Assembly (NCBI GenBank): GCA_963920665.1 | Contig: OY987269.1 | Coordinates: forward strand, 3,908,501 to 3,972,500 | Direction: 5' to 3' | Origin: Straminergon stramineum | Lineage: Eukaryota > Streptophyta > Bryopsida > Hypnales > Calliergonaceae | Length of the DNA stretch: 64,000 bases | Part shown: in pieces, positions 60,901 through 64,000 of the stretch | Position numbering within the stretch: the first letter of the stretch is position 1 | How the letters are laid out: each line of letters starts with the position of its first letter | Made by a program: the position numbers and the translations under genes | Notes under the pieces: model-generated | Seen by the model: only the letters and a program-made list of their open reading frames with translations | What the model was told of the DNA's origin: nothing | Databases searched by the model: none

Positions 60901-62851
60901 TACTCAAAAACGGCTAAAACCCTGGGGTTCAATTCATGATTCTCTTTCTTTAGGGTTCAAGAACCAAGGCATTCCAAGCCCAAAGATTTTGAGCTCTCAA
61001 CAAGCTATAAATCTTACACAAAAATGGATTAAAATGAATATTTTCACAAGGGTTCTACATTACGTTTTTCACCTTCTCTGAAAGTTCTGCTACGATTCTG
61101 CATGATTAATTTCAATTCCACAAAAGGTCATAAGAAGTAACTTCCCTGTCTTGAAAGTCACCATAGGACCTACTCAAAACTGCTAAATATTCTGAGGCTC
61201 AATTCGCGCTTCTCTTTCTACGGGGGCTAACAACCAAGGCATTTCAAGCCCAACGATTTTGAAAACTCAGCAGGACAGAAATCCTTCACAAAATGAAACT
61301 ATCATTCAAATTATTTCACAAAAGTTCTTCATCACATTATTTCCCAAGGGTTCTTGCACTTTTACGATTCTGCATGATTAGTTTCAATTCCACAGAAGGT
61401 CATGAGAAGTGACTTAAGGTAACAGCACCTCATTTTGTGACGGGTTTGCAAAACCATCCCATCGAAATTCTTGCCTAAAATGTATAACCTATATACATGA
61501 GCCTCTATACATGAGAGCCTCTAGGGTTGCTTTTAGGTACACCTATTTTCAGCAATTTGAAAATTCATGATTTATTCATACAGAGTCCAAAAACTGCATC
61601 CTACGAGAATGTAGAATCCTTTTTCAACTACCAACCAGACTCTACAAAAGCTTCTACAGTTCAGTAATAGTAACCATGCTCAAACCCTTATTCGGACGCA
61701 TTGAGGTGTTGTTACCTTACCTGCCATGAAGCAAAGTGATGACTTCGTCGTTAAGAGCAGCAGGAGTGCAAGAGAGGCCATATTCCTCCACAACGGAAGC
61801 CGCGGCCTCCAAGGGCCGCTTCCCCAGTCGCTTCTGCGCACCTCGGCCTCCGTCCCAGTCCTTGCCATAGCTCGTCACCACTCGCTCCAGCACCTCCTCC
61901 ACTAACGACTCTGCAACAACACTCGCAACGAAGAAGGCTCAAACCAGAATGTGACCTAATTCACAGAGGGGTGATATCACCTGAATGGTATGTACATCAA
62001 GCATTCGGAACAGCTAATAATACAAAAGCCTAATTCACAAGAAAGGATGAAACGCTTAAACTCCAATTCCAATCTACGATCCTTCTCTAGAAAATAAATA
62101 ACACCAGAATGTTCTCTAGCTTAGCATTCATAGCAGCTGCTAATACAAACCAGAATGTGACCTAATTCACAGAAGTATGATATCACCGGAATGGTATGGA
62201 CCTCAAGCATTCGGAACAGCTGCTAAAACAAAAGCCTAATTCACAAGAAAGGGTGAAATGCATAAACTCCAATTCCAATCTAGGATCCTTCGCTAGAAAA
62301 TAAATAATACCAGAATGTTCTCTAGCTTAGAATTTATAGCAGCTGCTAATACAGCTACCAAATTCACAAAAAAGGGGGATACTGCACAAACCCAACTCCA
62401 ATGTAGGAATCATACGCTTGTAAACAATTAACCCCAGAATGTTCTTTCGCTTAGCATTCGCAGTGGCTGCTAATTCAAACCAGAATGTGACCTAATTCAT
62501 AGAAGGGTGAAATCGCCCGAATGGTACTGATACCGCAATACAAGCATTCGAAGCAGCTGCTACCACAAAAGCTTAATTCACAAAAAAGGGGTGATATTGC
62601 ACAAACCCGACTCTCCAATTTAGGAATTCTTCGCTAGAAAAAAACAGAACCTGAATGCTATATGGCTCAAGATTCTTAGCAGCTGCTGATCTTATCCCAA
62701 AGCTTACTTCACAGAAAAGTTGTTTCGTATTAGCAGCTTCAAATAATTCCCAGAATTGCCACCAACCTGTGTCCAGCAAAGTGCCGTCCAGGTCGAAGAT
62801 CACGAACGAGACGTGGTGTTCGTTTGGATCCGGGTCCGTCCCGATCGCCAT
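57966..62851 (-). CDS. FHY: Bifunctional FMN phosphatase / riboflavin kinase
   Basis: HAD-type FMN hydrolase fused to an ATP-dependent riboflavin kinase, as in Arabidopsis FMN/FHY; it makes and breaks FMN. Exons in transcript order: 62767-62851, 61721-61910, 60434-60564, 60228-60297, 59997-60062, 59274-59434, 59023-59118, 58718-58869, 58338-58421, 57966-58109. All phases agree; 1,179 nt, 392 aa. HAD motif I is FDLDGT with D20 and D22, motif II ASSS (exon 3), the motif III lysine in NGKPAPDIF, and motif IV VIEDAPAG across exons 5-6. The kinase half starts at GGPVIKGFGRGSKVLGIPTAN and includes SVGWNPFFDNSQKTVEPW and FYGEELRLIVVGYIRPE, ending with a typical YLTTPL tail. The start is the first ATG; the frame is open upstream without one. 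Introns 1 and 2 contain tandem duplications and intron 8 a small dispersed repeat. Confidence 0.95.
58525..58622 (+). repeat. Short dispersed repeat, copy 2, in FHY intron 8
   Basis: About 98 bp, CGAACAAGTGTTTAAAGTGA to TTATTCACTTAAAG, matching the reverse complement of 34805-34905. It has short inverted ends (TTTAAAGTGAA / TTCACTTAAA). It lies well inside the intron, away from the splice sites. Confidence 0.6.
60887..61412. repeat. Tandem duplication, period about 271 bp, in FHY intron 2
   Basis: Two diverged copies, beginning AGTCACCATAAGATTTACTC at 60887 and AGTCACCATAGGACCTACTC at 61158. Both end with TACGATTCTGCATGATTA and TTTCAATTCCACA strings. The duplication lies wholly within intron 2. 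Confidence 0.75.
61941..62700. repeat. Tandem repeat array, ~206 bp period, in FHY intron 1
   Basis: Units start with AAACCAGAATGTGACCTAAT at 61941, 62147 and about 62476, with a shortened unit near 62307. Each contains GATATCACC..GAATGGTA-like, AAGCATTCG(G/A)A(A/G)CAGCT, CCAGAATGTTCT and AGCAGCTGCTAAT blocks. About 3.5 copies, diverged by several percent. Confidence 0.8.
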
Positions 62852-64000
62852 GGCCAAAGCTCTTTTGGAATTGTGTCTCAAGGCCCAACAATTGATGTGC
62901 TTCGGGACATACACTTTGACTCGGTCCCATCAGGGATCTTTCTTTGGTTCATTTTGATTATGCTCTGGATCGAAGGGGAGGAGGCTTTGCAGCCTTTCAA
63001 TTTGGGGCAAATTTTTGCCAAAATCTTACGTGGATTTAGTAGTGGCTATCGAAACACTAGAGGAAAACGGAGGATTTTCTCTACACAAAATAGTGAAATT
63101 AGGTTGTCCCACACTAATTTCTCGACATTCGACACTATATAAATATACATAAATATTTATTGTACAACAATGCACTACTTTAATACTATTAGGTGTTGTT
63201 ATAAACTTATAATTGGGACTCATGAATCTCCATGTGTAAAAATAGAAATATTTGTACATTGAAAAGGGGTATTAAGGGAACCTATACTAGTTAATTGACA
63301 TTTTACACTACATAAATATCTACCTTTATTGTACATCAATAGTTATTGAAGTGTCCAAGGATATACATCATGTTTCAAACATCTAAAGTTTTCTACAATC
63401 AGTCCCTTTAATTTTTTTGGTCCCCTTAATATCCCTATTCAGTGTAGAAGTCATTAGAGGAGAATTTAGGGTTTCAAGAGCCTGTTTCAAGGCTGTTCGG
63501 GACATTGTTCCCTATGCTGCCAGAAATTAGGAACCAGCCCATAATGGGCTGAATTTCCGAATTTTTGGAAAAAAAAGTAAAAAATTAGTTTTTCTCAAAA
63601 TTTCTCAAAATTATTGATAAACTTAAAACTGAATTTAAAAATATATATTTTTTTTTGATGTGGCAATGTCTGTGCCACGCCATAGTGATGATCTGGTGAG
63701 TTCCCACACCTTGGAAACTCAAAATAACTGGCAACCTCTTCATGTCCTCAAATATCTTCTAATGATTTATTGACTTTGATGGCTAGTAAAGTAACTTTCT
63801 TGGATTAAGGCAACCTAATTTCACTATTTTTGGTGGATGAAATAGCCAAAAACATCTCCAAGAATTTTTAGTTTTATCAATTTTTGAATGAAGTTTACTA
63901 ATTTTGAATAATAACAAGGATAAAAGAACATATCAAGTGGATGGATGTTGAAAAAGGGATGACCGACATATTGTTCAAATTGTAGGTTGCTTTACCAAGA
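62852..64000. other. Upstream of FHY and intergenic DNA
   Basis: The first 200 bases are the FHY leader/promoter. Further on, 63120-63175 and 63296-63350 share a CACTA(T/C)ATAAATAT and TTTATTGTACA arrangement (direct repeat about 175 bp apart), and GTGGCAATGTCTGTGCCAC near 63660 is a short hairpin. No gene seen. Confidence 0.45.

Noticed and set aside
1..64000. tRNA or rRNA genes
   Set aside because: I did not see a convincing cloverleaf or rRNA stretch by eye; a tRNAscan or Rfam run would be needed to exclude them.

Overview
This looks like a land-plant nuclear chromosome segment, AT-rich, with spliceosomal (GT-AG) genes at both ends and a roughly 22 kb repeat-filled desert in the middle. 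It carries plant-specific families (germin-like protein, class III peroxidase, fused FMN phosphatase/riboflavin kinase) and also an intact ciliary transport gene, IFT121/WDR35. That gene is lost in plants without motile cells, so the host should be a plant with flagellated sperm: a bryophyte, lycophyte, fern or possibly cycad/Ginkgo. The fairly compact introns (mostly 60-350 bp) make a bryophyte the best guess, but the species is not identified.

Layout. 1-2.6 kb: intergenic, with a Stowaway/mariner-type element at 798-1612. 2.7-4.05 kb: LSm2 (+). 6.3-15.6 kb: IFT121 (-), 22 exons assembled by hand, 1,180 aa, carrying a TTAA-flanked MITE in intron 19. 16.85-17.06 kb: small acidic protein of the CSNAP/SMAP1 (COP9 signalosome subunit 9) type (+). 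18.6-24.6+ kb: DEAD-box helicase of the DDX24/Mak5/RH13 type (-), start exon unresolved. 25-47.5 kb: no convincing gene; MITEs, foldback elements and old repeats. 47.6-48.3 kb: intronless germin-like protein (-). 48.3-55.5 kb: more repeats, some nested. 56.06-57.11 kb: intronless, GC-rich class III peroxidase (+). 57.97-62.85 kb: bifunctional FMN phosphatase/riboflavin kinase (-), 10 exons, with tandem repeats in two introns. 62.9-64 kb: intergenic.

The genes do not form a pathway. LSm2 (mRNA decay and U6 snRNP), the RNA helicase (ribosome assembly), the CSN subunit and riboflavin kinase are housekeeping; IFT121 acts in building cilia; germin and peroxidase are secreted or cell-wall proteins. 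Exon boundaries were placed by reading frame, splice sites and family conservation, and every internal exon keeps phase.

The most interesting material is the mobile DNA. At least seven elements in two families begin CCCCTAA and are flanked by TTAA or a decayed TTAA. For one of them an apparent empty site with a single TTAA exists elsewhere in the window. These are the hallmarks of piggyBac-type (TTAA-specific) transposition, which is not what one expects in land plants. Three CACTA-type hairpin MITEs with clean 3-bp target duplications, a nested TIR element, a 3.7 kb foldback structure and a cluster of a TGCTTTAAGCA-like palindrome are also described.
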